Origin: Tetrahymena thermophila SB210
Taxonomy: Eukaryota; Ciliophora; Oligohymenophorea; Hymenostomatida; Tetrahymenidae
Assembly (NCBI RefSeq): GCF_000189635.1
Contig: NW_002476432.1
Location: 496,001-560,000 of the forward strand
Reading direction: 5' to 3'
DNA: 64,000 nucleotides
The notes under the pieces are model-generated. The model had not been told where the DNA came from, searched no databases, and saw nothing but the letters and a program-made list of their open reading frames with translations. The position numbers and the translations under genes are program-made. Below are positions 1 through 11,900 of this stretch, piece after piece (positions within the stretch are counted from its first letter, which is position 1; each line of letters begins with the position of its first letter).

Positions 1-1288
1 GATTATTCTTAACATTTTCGATGTTTTAAGGGAAATCTTCAGTTATCCTTTTACTTATCTCAAAGCAAACTTGTTCAATCTCTTATTTGAATTGATTTTC
101 GCTAGTTTTAAATTAGCCTTATTCAAAAACTTCAGCTTTAAATTCATCAATCATTTATAAATATGAAATAATATCTAGTATTTCTTTAATATTTTGGGAG
201 GAAAATATGTTGCTTTATTCAGAAGCTTCCTTAAAAGTGTTAAAAGCCTAGTTTTTTTATTTTTCAAAGATTCTTACAATTTCTTTCGATAAATCTTGAT
301 ATGAATATAACAAAAATTCATTCCCTGTATAGTCCCTTATTTACTTGAATTCAACCATTCTATTCTTTACTTCCATATACTTTCCATATTATTATTATTT
401 TAATATAATTTTGCTCGTCTCCTCTGTGTATAACTTTATCTATTAATTTGCATTTTCTGAAACACTAAAGCAAAATTCTTCAGCAGGATTACTGAAAGAT
501 TAATGGCTAAGGATCTTTTAAAGTAATAACCTATGATTTCCATCAGCAGGATTTACAATTACTAAATTACTATTGATTTTAAGTTAATTTAAAATAACTT
601 TCAAAAAGGTTTTCATTGTAAATGATTCCCTATCTTCTTCTTAGTTTTTCATAATATCAAGAAAATCTAGAATCTTACTATTAATAGTTTTAAAGCTTTT
701 ATCATTAGGAACCTTAGTAAATAGAAATATTATCTTTTCAAATTACTCTTACTCTGGGTTTTAAAGAATTCTAGTTACAAGTTTAAATATCTCTTAAAAT
801 AATGCTCCTCTTCGAGCCTCTAATTCAAAAAAGCTTATCAAAACAACCATTTTCACACTATTGCAATTCAACATAAATTACTTTAAAGAATATGCATTAG
901 CGATTTCGATTTCAGTACCACGATTATCAAAAAATCCAGGAGAATCGCACAAAAAATAATTACCTTGTAAATGAGCTTTTTACAGTGTTGAAGTATGTGA
1001 TTTTCCAGAGTGCCCAATTTCAAATATTCCATTTGAATTAAAAACTTCAGTTTCACTTTAATAGATTTCACCATCTACTTCTTTCTCTATTTCAATCTTT
1101 TCAAAAAACATTTCATAACCTAAAAGATAGTTAGCAGTAGTACTCTTTCCGCTTCCAGTAGGTCCTGCTAATAAGATTATATCCTTATCTTTTAATTCGC
1201 TATAGTCTTATTCGTATTCCTAGAATAATTCTATCAATTTTTTGGCATCTAAATTGTTTTCTCTATTTGATATTTCTGGCTGATTCAT
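1..1288 (-). CDS. GTPase domain of a second GTPase-SecA-like protein, cut by the window edge
   Basis: This is the 5' part of a minus-strand gene that starts at ATG 1288 and runs off the window. The protein begins MNQPEISNRENN and soon reaches a P-loop, GPTGSGKST, followed by TANYLLG and a DSPGFFDNRG motif (G3/Walker B of a GTPase). It aligns without large gaps to the first ~430 residues of the complete gene at 22849-30057. The P-loop, the DNRG motif and an FTKVP motif where NKxD would be expected are all retained. TAA/TAG codons read as Gln, and I saw no TGA within the visible part. The neighbouring copy continues into a helical region and a SecA motor, so this one probably does too, but that lies outside the window. 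Alternatively it could be a truncated duplicate. Confidence 0.85.
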
Positions 1289-2344
1289 TAATTTATAAAT
1301 ATTCGTATTTTTTATTTAGTATTTATTTTTTGATATATATTAATTTTTATAGGTTATTGATAAAATCAATCATATATAAATTGAAAAATACAAAAACCCT
1401 AAATGAATAGATAAAGCAAGACAATTTTTATAAAACTTTTTAGAATATTAAGAATGCAAAACAAAATTTTTATATTTTTATTATTCCTTTCTCCTAATTA
1501 GAAACGGAAGGCTTAGATTATGAAATGCAATTATTGTTAATTAATCAATGATTTATGAAGTTATACAAAGAAAGTATTCGAATATTTATATTATGATTTT
1601 TTTAATACATATTATTTCCAAGTAAATACACCCAATTTATTTTGCGGTTTTTAAATCGTAATTAAAAGATACGCAGATTTCCTCTTCTTTTAGTTTCTAT
1701 TAATGGTTTATTTTTAATAATAGATACTAAATTTCTTTCTTTTAAAATGGTTATTTCTTCTTTAATATCATTCAAATTATAATTTTCTGAAAATAGTGCG
1801 TATGTATTCTAAATGCCTTGATTATAATTTCGAAAATAATTAATTGATGGATTTAGCTATGTTTCGGTATTTGCTATCTAAAAAAGTAAAAATAAAAGTA
1901 TTTTATTTAATTGCTTTTTTTGGTCGATTTAAACAATTTAAAGTATGCTTTTTAAAAAAATGATATACTTTTTTTAGTAAAAATCTTAAATGGAAATGTC
2001 TGTCAATTAAAATTAGAATTATCTAAATTTTCATACAAATTCATCAAATAAGACATTAACTTGTATTAAAAGAATATGGAAAATTAGCACTATCTATTTA
2101 GAATATTTTATTTTTTAAATGCATGAATCTAACTTAATATATATCAGTCAGATGACATCGTATCTATATATTCTAATATCACTTAAATTATTAAATTTTT
2201 ATTTGAATATTAATCTAACAATAAAATCATCCATCAAATATTTTGCTTGAGCTATAGGTATCATTACATATATATATATTTGCAATTAACGTTTAAGATA
2301 ATAATAAAAAGGATAATATACTCAGCTTATATCTTCTCTTTAAT
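1289..2344. other. Intergenic region, duplicated at 30058-31150
   Basis: No gene is visible. Most of this A+T-rich stretch (to about 2130) is a diverged copy of 30058-31130, the upstream flank of the complete GTPase-SecA gene. Shared blocks include the segment around 1835-1900, with its AAAATAATTAATTGATGG core, and a TGGTCGATTTAAA block near 1921. The promoter of the GTPase-SecA family was therefore copied with its coding region. An upstream exon of the next gene could lie near 2210-2340 but cannot be defined. Confidence 0.6.
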
Positions 2345-4395
2345 ATGCTAGAGCCTTTGAAAAACTTTTTAATCAATGTAGATTTCTCTTTATAAGAGAT
2401 TCCGAACCAAGATGAATAAATAGGTGATATTTACTAATCTTACTTTCAAACAAGTAAATTTTCATAGAATGAAATACAAATTTGTTTTACTGAAAGCTAT
2501 AGACTAGTTAAAAAACATATCGACTCTTTACATTTTACTCTTGATTCGTTTGAATAGAGCTTTTAAAAAGATTTTGATGATTATTTCTTGAAAATAAATA
2601 CTTTTTTACCTAACAAAGAGCTAACATACATCTTTCTAACCTAGGTTTATCAATTTAATGTTTAAAAGCTTTAATTATAAAAAGTATTAACCATTTATTT
2701 ATTATATTTATAACAAATTTACAAATTAAATTTATTAATAAAGCTAATAGATAGATATGAAAACATAGAGCTTGAACATTTTTGCTTAAAATAGGAATAC
2801 CTCTAAATTTTAGCAACAAAATTAGGTTAAAGCAATAAGCTGACATGTATTTTGGAGGATTAGATGAAATAACTAGAAAGGTTTAAAGAATAAGAAAATA
2901 AGTTCTTGTAGGATATGAGAAAGATGAAATCATAATTTGAATCAAAAGTAATTATTCAGTCAATCAAATCTTCTACTTATTTACTATATATTTAATACTT
3001 GTAAAAATGCAAAAATGAAATAAAATTAAAAAAAAGGAGTTTGTCAGCAAGCAATTTGAGTTATTTAATAGCGATATCAATAGAAAAATGGATAGGAGCA
3101 ACAACCCTGTTTTGCCAAATTTTTATATAAATTTAAAAATCGCAGACTCATTGAGTAATATGAGCAAAGTCTAATTTTCTGAAAAATTTATTGATTAGGC
3201 ATAAGATAATATTTAGACAGAAATGGAAATAATAAATGATCAGAATTATATGCTTGATACCATTAAATTACTCAAAGACGTTTAAAGTACATTTTATATC
3301 CCTGTTTCAATGATATCTAATTCCAGAAACAACCACTAGCTCTTAATTTAAAAAATATTGGGATCTTAGAGAGAAGTTGCTACAAACTTTTTCGAGGAGA
3401 AGACAAAAAAAATATATGAAGGTGATTTAATTGGATTTTTAGATAAGAAGAAAGTTGATGAAGATATCGTTATTCTGACGACACCTGGGTTAGATGATAC
3501 TCCAAGCAAATAGAAATTTGAGGCAGAAATAAATTCCTTTCAAAAGCTAAGAATGAATATCAAAGACTTCAAAAAAAAGAATGGAGATATAAAAGGCTAT
3601 TCCAAAAAATTGAAACCATCCGAAAAAGAATAAAAAGAAGATAGATCTTAGCTTATGACAATATTTTAACTGATGAAGAAAGCCATAATGTGTTTTTATT
3701 TGATTTGCTAATCAAAAACCATTTTCGTTGTACTTCAAGACAATGAATAGGATTTCGCCTTATATTAGTAAATAAAGCTAATTTGTAGCAATTTCCTTGG
3801 AGCCGAAAAATAAGATAAGGAAATAAATTTCATTCATTTTTACTCTTAAATTTCTGATATTAAAAGTGAAAAAGCAGAATTTTAATTCCAGAAAATCAAA
3901 GCTAAATTCAATTTTAAAGACACTTCTAGCGATTTTAAAAATGAAAAATTTATGAAATTTGAAGAAGAAGAATAAGAAGATTTTGATAGTTACTATAGAA
4001 ATAAACTTGGTTAGAATATTTAATTCTATCATTTGATGGTTTTTGGAAGCTTTGAAAGTAATTATAATGAGCAGCTATTTGAGAAAGTCAAAAAAGATAT
4101 AAAATCTACTAAATGCAAACAAATTGTCCCAAATTAGATAGAGTAGCATTTTAAAAAAAATGTATACAAAATTCTTACATATTTCTTTGAATTTCCTAAA
4201 GAATAAGAAAATGATTAACAAGAAAACTAAGTATTTTAATTTAAAGAAATATAAAAAAAAGTTCAACAATAGTAAAACGAAATAAATGATGATTATGATT
4301 TTGATTAATTATTAGAAAATTAATTAGATTGGAAAGATTTAGTGTTTTATCCATTTAGTTTTTTGACACCAAACCCAATCAATTAACAAAATTGA
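2345..4395 (+). CDS. 653-aa helical protein of unknown function, two exons
   Basis: Exon 1 is 2345-2947 and exon 2 is 3037-4395, ending at TGA 4393-4395. The 89-nt intron starts GTAATT and ends AAAAAG, and the frame is kept across it. The frame is open from a TGA at 2204; 2345 is the first Met (MLEPLKNFLINVDF), so the start is only moderately secure and a 5' exon is possible. The product is rich in Lys, Glu and Gln with long predicted helices. In the second half it has a VILTTPGLDDTP segment that looks loosely like a GTPase G3 motif (TPG), but there is no P-loop. The C-terminus (QLDWKDLVFYPFSFLTPNP) is hydrophobic/aromatic. The gene sits just upstream of the divergent GTPase-SecA copy at 1-1288. 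I do not recognise a family. Confidence 0.75.
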
Positions 4396-5232
4396 TTGAA
4401 ATTTAATTTGAAAGTAAAAAAAAAAAGTATTTTATTTTTTTAATTTTATACCATATTTTCTATCTAAAAAATAAAAATTAATAATAATTCCAAAATTCTT
4501 TTATTTAATTAAGATATTTAAAGCAGTCCTGTGAAATTCTGTATGTTTTACTTTTACATTTTTCTATTAAAAGCTTATGTATGAAAAAATAAATAATCAA
4601 GGAATATCTTTTTATTTTTATTAATTAGATATGTACATATATTTTAAAATGAATATTCACACTTTAGTTTTTTTCATTATTTATTATTACTATTGAATTT
4701 CAGTATATTTATGTATGTATAACAACACCTCCCTAAAATAAATTTATACATCAAATGCAAATGTATGTGATGTTAAAAATATGCAATAGGTAGGTGGTGT
4801 TATTAATAAACAAATTGACCCTATTATATTGATCAAATTAATAGAGTAATATAAAAATCAATATTGTTAAATAAAAAGTATCTTTTATTTATTTATTTAT
4901 TTGAATTTTTGTTAACCTTTTCAGAAAATAAAAATATTTATTTTAGAAACGCCAAAACAAACAAATAAACATCTCATCAACTAAAATACATGAATAAAAA
5001 CTGTAGAATATATTTGTAAATGTTATTGTATAATTTATCAATTAAGAAAAAGATGGCTACCTATTTTATTTAATTTTTATTCTTAATTAGATAGATAGAT
5101 GTAGATATTAGTATATTTGGTGTTTTTGACTTTTTTTATAGTTTAATAACATTCATTAATTTGTTTGATTAAAAACCTAAAAAAAACAATTAAAAATAGT
5201 TAAAGATAGTTAAAAAAGGTAAACTAATAAAA
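4396..5232. other. Intergenic region, A+T-rich
   Basis: No coding potential is visible. The stretch has simple T- and A-rich tracts and short TTTA runs (for example near 4891). Between about 4724 and 4803 two similar segments face each other (CACCTCCCT... and ...GGTAGGTGGTG), a weak inverted repeat. Confidence 0.5.
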
Positions 5233-7251
5233 ATGGAAATAATAAGCTCAAGCGATTTAGAAGAAGAAAAAGAATATTATGAAAAGCTTATTATTCTGCT
5301 GGGACTTAATGATGAGTTTAAATTGTAGAATTTAAGATTCTTAACACGAGTTCGAGAAATCTAAAGCTCATAATCTATATTGAAATTAAATAATTAACGC
5401 TAATTAATCAGCTATCCAATGAAAGATGACTTAGACTTAAAAACGAAAATAATATTATGGAACTAAATAAATGACTTATTGAAAGAGAAATAGCTATTGT
5501 TTGCTCTAATTCTTGATGAGGACAAACTCTTTTTATCAGAAGAGAAGGAGCTTAGTGATTACCTTGAAAGCTAACTTTTGTCTTTAAACTATATTTCTGA
5601 TGTAAATCTCTTCCTATAGCTGAAAATATTAACTATTATTGTATCTCCGATTGGAGTAAAGCAAAGAAATAACATGAATGAAGAAATGTTTAATAAACAA
5701 ATAAAACTATTAAAAGAATAAATTTGCTAAATATACTGGAAAAAACAACCTAATATTTTCAGAACCTTTTTATATTACCTAATTTAAATTTTCTCCGCTA
5801 AAGGATCATACTTAAGATTTTAGTAATAATAGCCATTAACAGAATAGCTTTTAGAAGAACTCTATTCACAGTAAACTGTAGATTCAATTGAATTTATAAT
5901 CAATCCTCCTGATGATGTTTAAGATTAAATGATGAAGGACTGTTTAGAACAAATAAAATAGTTAAAATTAGAAGAATGCAATTTTGACTAGTTCAAAAAT
6001 TTATTTTGCTAAATTTCTTCTTATAAATCAAATATAAAAATACAAGAATTATATAACGAAATAATTTAAACTTTTCAAATTCCAGTATTAGATCTGATAG
6101 AATAACTAAAAATTAATGGAGGTTTTCTATAACAATACAATAGTTTACTTGAATAAATAAAAACGCTTGAAATGTTTGAATAATATCTATCAAGTTTTAA
6201 TTTTACAAAGATTATAAAAAGTGATGATTATGTCCAAAGCATTTTTGATGCATTTGAAAATTAATTATAAGTGTTACATATAAATGAAATGAATGATTAT
6301 TTAATAACACTATATGAATTTTCATAATGGAATAAAAAATTCTAACTATAAGAAATAAATTTAAAGTAAAAAATTGGTAGTAAATTAAGCTAGATCTTGA
6401 AGGTATTTATTGATTAATCAGAAAGAGAATTATTTTCTTAGAATTTAAACAATCTATAGGAGATTATAAAAATATTAACAAATTACCAAAATATTTAAGA
6501 GTTCTTAACTGGAAATCTAATAATGGAAATAAAAGAGTAATTAGCAGAGATTTCGAAAAGTTGCTAGGAAGGTTTAGATAAAAAATATATGATCTTAGAA
6601 AGCAATAAATTTAACTTTAAAAATATTTTGACTGATCTATAATATTTTCTTGATCTATTGAAAGTCCAAAAAGTACTCAGTAGTGAATAATTTCAAAAAA
6701 TATTTGAAAAAGACATCAAAGATTTTGAATGTGAATAAATAGTAAATAACCTTAAATAAAAACTTGAAAAGATAAAATCTAACATAAAAAATGATTTTGA
6801 TTTAATTATAAATGTTCTTTAAGAGAAAGAAAGTGTTAAATAAATTTATTAAATATTAAATCTTGAAATAAAAATTGACGAATAGGATTTGTAATAATCT
6901 TTAATGAGACAAGTTTAAAGATTAGAAATATCTTTGACTAATATAATTTCAAAAAAAGATTTTGGTAAAGATTTTGTTGATAACTTAATTTAGCTTGAGA
7001 AATGTGAAATACTAAATAATAACCTAAAAATAACAAATAAGATTTAGAAAGAATTTAAAGAATATTATTCCAAATATTTGGAAATGCATTAAAATATTGA
7101 TAACGATGAAATTGATTATCAAACAAAACAAAACTTTCGCTAAGAATAAACCAAATTAGATGACTTAAAAAAAAATGTAAAATTCAAAACTAAGCCAAAA
7201 TTTTTGGTTGAATTGTTTAAAATTAATATACCTTCAAAATAAACAAAATGA
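5233..7251 (+). CDS. 672-aa intronless helical protein of unknown function
   Basis: A single open frame runs from ATG 5233 (MEIISSSDLEEEKEYYEKL) to TGA 7249, with many in-frame TAA/TAG Gln codons. The product is almost entirely predicted helix, rich in Leu, Ile, Glu, Lys and Gln, without signal peptide, membrane segment or nucleotide-binding motif. Style and composition resemble the helical middle regions of the GTPase proteins at 17305-22464 and 22849-30057. It may be a detached homologue of that region, but I cannot align it by eye. It shares strand with the genes on both sides (gaps 837 and 645 nt) and is probably transcribed alone. Confidence 0.85.
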
Positions 7252-7896
7252 TAATTTAGACATTAAAACTTATTCTATTTATGTTACTTTTATTAATTTA
7301 AAAAATATATTTGTGAAATAATATATGTAGTCTGTACCTATTTACGTACATAAGCCTTTCTATTTTACAGATTACAGTTTATAATATCAAATAAAATATC
7401 TTTTTTTAGTTAACCAGAGGAGAAAATGAAAAAAAAAAAAAAATACTTTTATTTTGATTTTTATTGATTTGCATTGATTTTTTAATATAAAAGTGATTAG
7501 AATTTTCAAATATTTTGAGTTGATAAAAGTTTTTCTCGTAAGAATGTTTTAATAACATTCACAATAATTAGATTTTTTATTTTTTGATAAATTTAATAAA
7601 ACCCTTTGAAAATATACTAATATCTTTTTTAACAACTTTTGCAAATATAATAATATCCTTTGATAATATACTAATAACTTTTGATAATATACTAATAACT
7701 TTTGATAATATACTAATAACTTTTGATAATATACTAATAACTTTTGACAATATACTAATAACTTTTGACAATATACTAATAACTTTTGATAATATACTAA
7801 TAACTTTTGATAATATACTAATATCTTTTTTTATTTCAATAGCAATTAAAGTTATCATAATTTACTCAAATAAAAAGGTAAATCAATAGACTAAAA
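7252..7896. other. Intergenic region containing a 21-bp minisatellite
   Basis: Spacer between the genes ending at 7251 and starting at 7897. Apart from the tandem repeat (7608-7829) it holds homopolymer A and T tracts (for example about 7430-7445). Both strands are open across the repeat: the plus strand encodes an iterated DNILITF heptad and the minus strand an iterated SKVISIL heptad (minus ATG at 7858, TGA near 7550). Either could be a short repetitive protein, but no other evidence supports translation. Confidence 0.5.
7662..7829. repeat. 21-bp tandem repeat, about 8 units
   Basis: The unit GATAATATACTAATAACTTT plus T (21 nt) begins at 7662, 7683, 7704, 7725, 7746, 7767, 7788 and 7809. 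Two units carry GACAAT instead of GATAAT, and the last diverges at its 3' end. A degenerate unit (GAAAATATACTAATATC) begins at 7608. The unit length is a multiple of three, so all units keep one reading frame, and no TGA occurs on either strand. It lies 68 nt upstream of the next start codon. Confidence 0.9.
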
Positions 7897-8595
7897 ATGG
7901 AAGATTAAAAAAATTAAATAAACCAAGAGATTGGTGATGAAGATAAGCTGATAAAAATTTAATAATAAAATTTAGAAAATTTAGATAAATTTCTCTTAAC
8001 ATTATCTACAAGGCTAAAAGATAATTATCTTTTAAATATTTCTAATCATTATAATAGTGATGATATTAAGTAGAAGTACCAAGAAATTTTAAGAAATATA
8101 CAAAATTCAGATAGTAAATCCTGTGAGACTACCAAAGCATTTGAAGAAAGCATTCTAAACATGAAAATTTTTTAAGAACTAACAAAATATTGCCTTGAAA
8201 AACATCAATAGCTTGAAACGCCTACAAGTACATAGTCTATTGAATATATCCTTTTAAAAACAAATGAGCTAATTTAAAATATTTTCTAATAAACTAGCTT
8301 TGTTTTGAGTAAAAAAAAAAATTCACACTCAGTCAAAAATTCTTTTTATCAAAAAAAATTAAATTAGCAAATTTTGGATGTTGAAAAGGTATACAAAAAT
8401 AAATAAACCATGTGTGTTAAGGAATTAGTTAAATTTTATGTAAGTACAAATTAAGAATGGCAACAAATAATTAAAAAAATAGAAGAAAACTTGCAAATAG
8501 AAGATACAATTGAAAGCTAGAGGGAACATCTAGATGATTATAATAAAAATATATTATATATATAAGATCAATTAATCAAATAAAATCAATATTGA
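7897..8595 (+). CDS. 232-aa helical protein of unknown function
   Basis: A single open frame runs from ATG 7897 (MEDQKNQINQEIGDEDKL) to TGA 8593. The product is Gln/Lys/Glu-rich and predicted all-helical, with no membrane segment or recognisable domain. Its start follows the minisatellite closely, so the repeat lies in its 5' leader or promoter. The downstream AAA+ gene begins 337 nt after its stop on the same strand. I do not recognise the family. Regular amphipathic helices and the size suggest a small coiled-coil partner protein, but this is inference. Confidence 0.75.
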
Positions 8596-8932
8596 ATTTG
8601 TTAATCATTTTGTATGTTTTATTTGAAATGGTTTCTAATAATTTTACAAGTTTATAAGTAATTGGATACTGCTATATTTAGGCATATCTGATATGAAAAT
8701 AAATGACAAAAAAATATTTTACTAATAAATACATAAATTTTAATGGTTAAATGTATTTTTTTTCTTCATAGTTCATTGTTTTTTTTCAATAATTTGTTTT
8801 AATTTTAAATAAAAATAACTTTGCTTCATTTTTATTTTCCAAAATATTGACTTGAATTTATATTTATATTGAAGTTAGTATGTTCTAAATATATTATTAA
8901 TATAATTAATTAATTTCGTAAAAATAGATTAA
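8596..8932. other. Intergenic spacer, 337 nt
   Basis: A+T-rich spacer between two plus-strand genes. T-rich tracts (around 8757-8825) and A-rich sequence just before the ATG at 8933 are the only features. No ORF or RNA gene was seen. Confidence 0.4.
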
Positions 8933-11900
8933 ATGAAAGGAGAAAAAAAAAAATTTGATAAATATGGATTATATTGTGAATATTCACAATAAGAGAATCT
9001 TTAAATAAATACTTTTTTAATGAATTGTATTCTAAATTACTAAGAAAAGAAATACACTAAAGATAATTCTGATTTTAAAAGAATGCTAAATGACTACGCA
9101 AGTCCAGATTTAAAAAAAAATTTTTTTGATGGAAATTTTGAGGATATGGATTTTGATAATCCTGAACATGAAAATTTAATGGATTTTATAAGTTATATTA
9201 GTGATTTTATTTATAAAATGTAAGATATTTTAATCAAAATGTAAAAATTTGATGGAAAATAATCATTTCAAGAATATTTAGAATCATTTTACTAAACAAT
9301 TATGAAATAAAATAGACGCTAAGATATGGAATCTTTAAATCAAATGCTGTCTTAGAAAAAGGAATTTTAATATTTTATTTTATTTGATCCATACTGGAAA
9401 GATGCTTTCAAGGAGCTTGTTAAAATATTTCAAGGAATTAATAATGCAGAAAATATAGAAACCAAAATGGGAATCAAAGTAAGTTTTAAGTCAAAAGAGG
9501 CAAGAAATATGTTTAATCTTTTATGTGCTTAGTGTATATCTTAATTTAAGCTTATAAAGTAATAAGATGTAAAATCAATATGTGAGCATGCTGAGTTTGA
9601 AAAATTAAAAATTTAAGCACTCAAAACTGTTTTTGCAAATTTTGTAATCTTTAGACATACAAATGTATAGAAACAATTTTTTAGCTCTTAACAATAAAAT
9701 TTACTTGATCTGCACTTATTCACTCCAGAAATCAGCAGCAAAGAAGATTAAAGTCTGATGACGTACTAGCAAAATCCATATATTTTATTGCCTCAAAACA
9801 TGCATATACAGCTCATCGACTAAAAAAAGAATCCTCTTTCTTTAGTAAAATCTATGAAACTTGTTATTTAGAATAAGGATTATGACTATATATCATATGA
9901 AGAAAATGAAGAATTAGATATTCAATTACAAAATTAAGATAAGAGCAAGTATAAAAAACTAGAATACTTCATAACATATTTTTATTACTACAATGAAGAG
10001 GATGAAGAAGATTAGCAGTCTAGATATGCATTTGTTCCTGCTTAAGTTTTGGATGACGGTGTAAAATCAATGCAATAATCGTGTTTTGGATTAGATGGAT
10101 TTCTTTAAAACAGTTAAATGTAATCCCTCCTAGAAGAATTTAAAAACCCTCTTAGGTTTTATGAATGTAAGGGACCTCTAATTTATGGACCACCTGGAAC
10201 TGGTAAAACATTTATTATCCAAAAGATGATAAAATACTTTTAAATCCACTTAATATTTGATGGCAACAGTTCTACTTTTTAAACTTCCCTTTAAGGATAA
10301 GGATCAAGAATGCTTACCTATTACTTTAATAGAGCAAGAGCAATACCATGGTATTTTTTTTTTATTCTGGCTATAAAAAGCAGATAAATTTGTGTATGTG
10401 TATAATGATTAATTAATTTTAAATTTTAGGTAGCCATGTGCAGCTCATATAGGAGAAATAGAGTAGCTTGTTAAAAAGAAAGATAAAGATGGAGGAGGAT
10501 CATCAGAAGTGCTTAATAAACTTTTAGAATTAACAGATGGTACAGAAACTGTGGGAAATATTAAGATTTTTAGTACAACAAACCATGTTGAAATGATAGA
10601 AGAAGCTATTTTAAGTAGATTTAGATAAGTTTATCTGGGAAAATCGAATACACCTCTGAGAAGAGATTGGATTGTTTGGTATTTGCTTTAAAATAAAAAC
10701 CAAAGCGAGGATAATTTTAAATCAATTATTTAAGGATTCATTCCTGATGTTGAAGACTTTATAAAGTAGTCTGAAAAAGAATAAGAGAAATAGCTTAAAG
10801 ATGCAATATAAGATATTGTCAGTTATACAGTTAACTTTAGTACAAGATAGCTTAAAGCTCTAATGTCAAATATAACCTCAAAAATTTTATTCGGGGAGCT
10901 TAATTATTAAAGTTAACCAGAGTAAAAGTTGAAGTGTATTTTAAACTTCTGTAAATCTTTAGGAGAAGATAATTTCATGTTTGGAAGTAAAAGTCTACCT
11001 CAAACAATGTTTGATTGTTTAAACTAGAATCCATCTGAATTTGTAAATTAGCTTTTAAATGAGTCTAATTAAAAAAAATAAGACAATAGCTCATAATAGC
11101 TAATTTTAATGGATTCATTAGAAGATGAGTTAAATAGTCAAGAAGTGCAGCTATTTATAGATGAGAATTTTGAATATTCGAAAGTAGTATTTATTGATCA
11201 GTCAACAGTATAAAATGAGAGGATTAGTATTTTGAAGTAAAAATAAAGAATTTCATAAAAAATACATCTTTATAAAAAAGTCGAGGATATGTATTATAAG
11301 TTAGAAATCTTAGTTGGTACCATACTTAAATGCTAGCAGTTTAAACATTTATTACAGGAAATCGAAGATAGTATTTCAAAATTTGGAAAATTATTTATTG
11401 ATCTAGATAAATAACTGTAATTTTATCGTGATTACCAATAAAATAAAAAAAAATTGTAGCTGCCCTAAGGTAATAAAATATAAATCCATTTAATTAATTA
11501 ATTTATTTATTTATTTTTAATATCAAAAAGAAATTTTTACATTATTGCAAAAAACAAGAACTGAATAGATAAAAAAATATGAGGAATTAAAATCAGGAAT
11601 AAATGCTGAAAGCAATAATGGTAAAAAAGTTAAACTTTTACCTATCGATAAATTAAGAGAAATAGATAATTTGTTTAAAGTTTTTAAAGAATTAATTTAA
11701 CAAATCGACAAATAAATAAACAAAGTAAGAGATGATATTGATCGTTATACTAGTTTCTTAAGTTTAGAATAGAAATTAGGAGAAATTAAGGACATTTTGA
11801 TTAAAGATAATAGTTAAATAGATTTCTAAAAGTTGATAAAAAATTAAGAAGCATTTGCGAACAACGAAGCTAATAAGTTGTTAATGCAGCTCAAAAAAAT

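Noticed and set aside
3778-4269. Minus-strand Phe/Leu-rich ORFs that look like membrane proteins
   Set aside because: They are antisense shadows of exon 2 of the gene at 2345-4395.
7662-7829. Regularly spaced short repeats resembling a CRISPR array
   Set aside because: Units are contiguous 21-mers without spacers, in a eukaryotic genome; this is a minisatellite.
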